Positions 6,357 to 6,637 of a stretch of DNA of 6,637 bases are shown here, piece by piece. This DNA comes from an uncultured Eubacteriales bacterium (lineage in GTDB: Bacteria; Bacillota_A; Clostridia; Peptostreptococcales; Anaerovoracaceae). The position numbers and the translations under genes were made by a program. The stretch's first letter is position 1, and each line of letters begins with the position of its first letter. Under the pieces are notes generated by a model. It saw only the letters and a program-made list of their open reading frames with translations, did not search any database and had not been told where the DNA came from. The stretch is taken from assembly GCA_902774195.1 (NCBI GenBank), contig CACYHM010000223.1, forward strand, positions 1-6,637, read 5' to 3'.

Positions 6357-6637
6357 TTTATAACACCTCCCCATCCTATCCTGCCTTCGTGGCCGGCAGC
6401 ACGCATCACCGCGCACTCGACTCTCGCCTTGATGGTGCAGTCAAGCGCCCCTTTGTCGACTATGCTGATCCTCGCATTGTCCACATCAAGACGGTCGAGG
6501 GCGTCCATCGCGACCTCTTTGATCCTTTTTCCGTACTGCCTGTAGACGGCGCTTTCGATCTCAAGCTCTATGCCTTTTGCAGCGGGCTCGATCGATACCA
6601 TGCAGTCGCTGCTTTCGAGGGTGCCCGCGACCGCGGC
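6353..6637 (-). CDS. citD: Citrate lyase acyl carrier protein CitD (gamma subunit), 5' end cut by window edge
   Basis: CitD is the small acyl carrier subunit of citrate lyase; it carries the 2'-(5''-phosphoribosyl)-3'-dephospho-CoA arm on which acetyl and citryl groups are held. The reading frame is open to the window edge, and the visible 94 residues begin AAVAGTLESSD, the family's signature N-terminus. By alignment with enteric CitD (Ser14), the modified serine is the first Ser of ESSD, codon 6613-6611. Further on, VDKGALDC followed by a K-A-R stretch is the other conserved block. From the usual family length of about 95 to 100 residues, only about five residues plus the start codon should be missing. 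An internal ATG at 6601 is not the start, because it would remove the prosthetic-group serine. The TGA stop overlaps the citE ATG (ATGA), implying translational coupling. No lesion is seen. Confidence 0.95.
   Translation of the reverse strand, partial: AAVAGTLESSDCMVSIEPAAKGIELEIESAVYRQYGKRIKEVAMDALDRLDVDNARISIVDKGALDCTIKARVECAVMRAAGHEGRIGWGGVIK
6364..6372 (-). promoter_or_regulatory. Shine-Dalgarno of citE
   Basis: GGGGAGGTG on the minus strand lies 7 nt before the citE ATG at 6356 and sits inside the end of citD. It decides between the two in-frame ATGs for citE and, with the ATGA overlap, indicates coupled translation of CitD and CitE. Confidence 0.8.

Noticed and set aside
6357..6416. 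Upstream in-frame ATG for citE, adding 20 residues
   Set aside because: The extension is Arg/Cys-rich, lies within citD, and is unlike CitE N-termini; the ATG at 6356 has a strong SD and the ATGA overlap.
5646..6545. Plus-strand open frame of 299 codons opposite citE and citD
   Set aside because: It crosses two real genes on the other strand and resembles no known protein; it is a product of codon bias.

Overview
The window is a single, tightly packed operon read entirely on the minus strand, so in transcription order it runs from position 6637 down to 1. It encodes an anaerobic citrate lyase system: citD (5' end cut by the window edge), citE, citF, an NADP-type isocitrate dehydrogenase gene (icd), citC, a fused citX-citG gene, and the first 134 codons of a crotonase-fold carboxyltransferase gene that runs off the low-coordinate edge. 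Gene boundaries are overlaps or gaps of 1 to 25 nt, with purine-rich Shine-Dalgarno sequences before most starts. There is no gene-free stretch longer than 25 nt, and I see no promoter, terminator, RNA gene, repeat array or mobile element. The operon promoter should lie upstream of citD, beyond 6637.

How the genes fit together: CitD is the acyl carrier protein of citrate lyase, CitF (alpha) moves the acyl group between acetate and citrate, and CitE (beta) cleaves citryl-ACP to oxaloacetate and acetyl-ACP. CitG makes the triphosphoribosyl-dephospho-CoA precursor, CitX attaches it to a serine of CitD, and CitC acetylates the thiol with ATP and acetate. The last gene belongs to the carboxyltransferase family used by biotin-dependent carboxylases and sodium-pumping decarboxylases, a plausible next step in using oxaloacetate or an acyl-CoA. 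The icd gene is the unusual guest: it would link citrate and isocitrate to 2-oxoglutarate and NADPH. No aconitase or citrate transporter is visible.

Two adjacent genes carry apparent lesions. icd has an in-frame TAA at codon 313 (2957-2959), directly after the conserved GTVTRH motif where relatives have a tyrosine; the remaining 89 codons continue in frame and are fully IDH-like. citF is frameshifted near 4059-4063: comparison with recalled family sequences suggests about 34 nt are missing, with the conserved C-terminus continuing in another frame to 3897. The other genes look intact. The part of the operon from citF to icd is thus either recently inactivated, mis-assembled, or, for icd, read through.

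Organism: probably an anaerobic or fermentative member of the Bacillota (Clostridia-like), judged from the strong AGGAGG-type ribosome binding sites, the gene content and the style of CitE and of the carboxyltransferase. Codon use is moderately GC-rich with frequent ATA (Ile) and AGG (Arg). This assignment is inference only.
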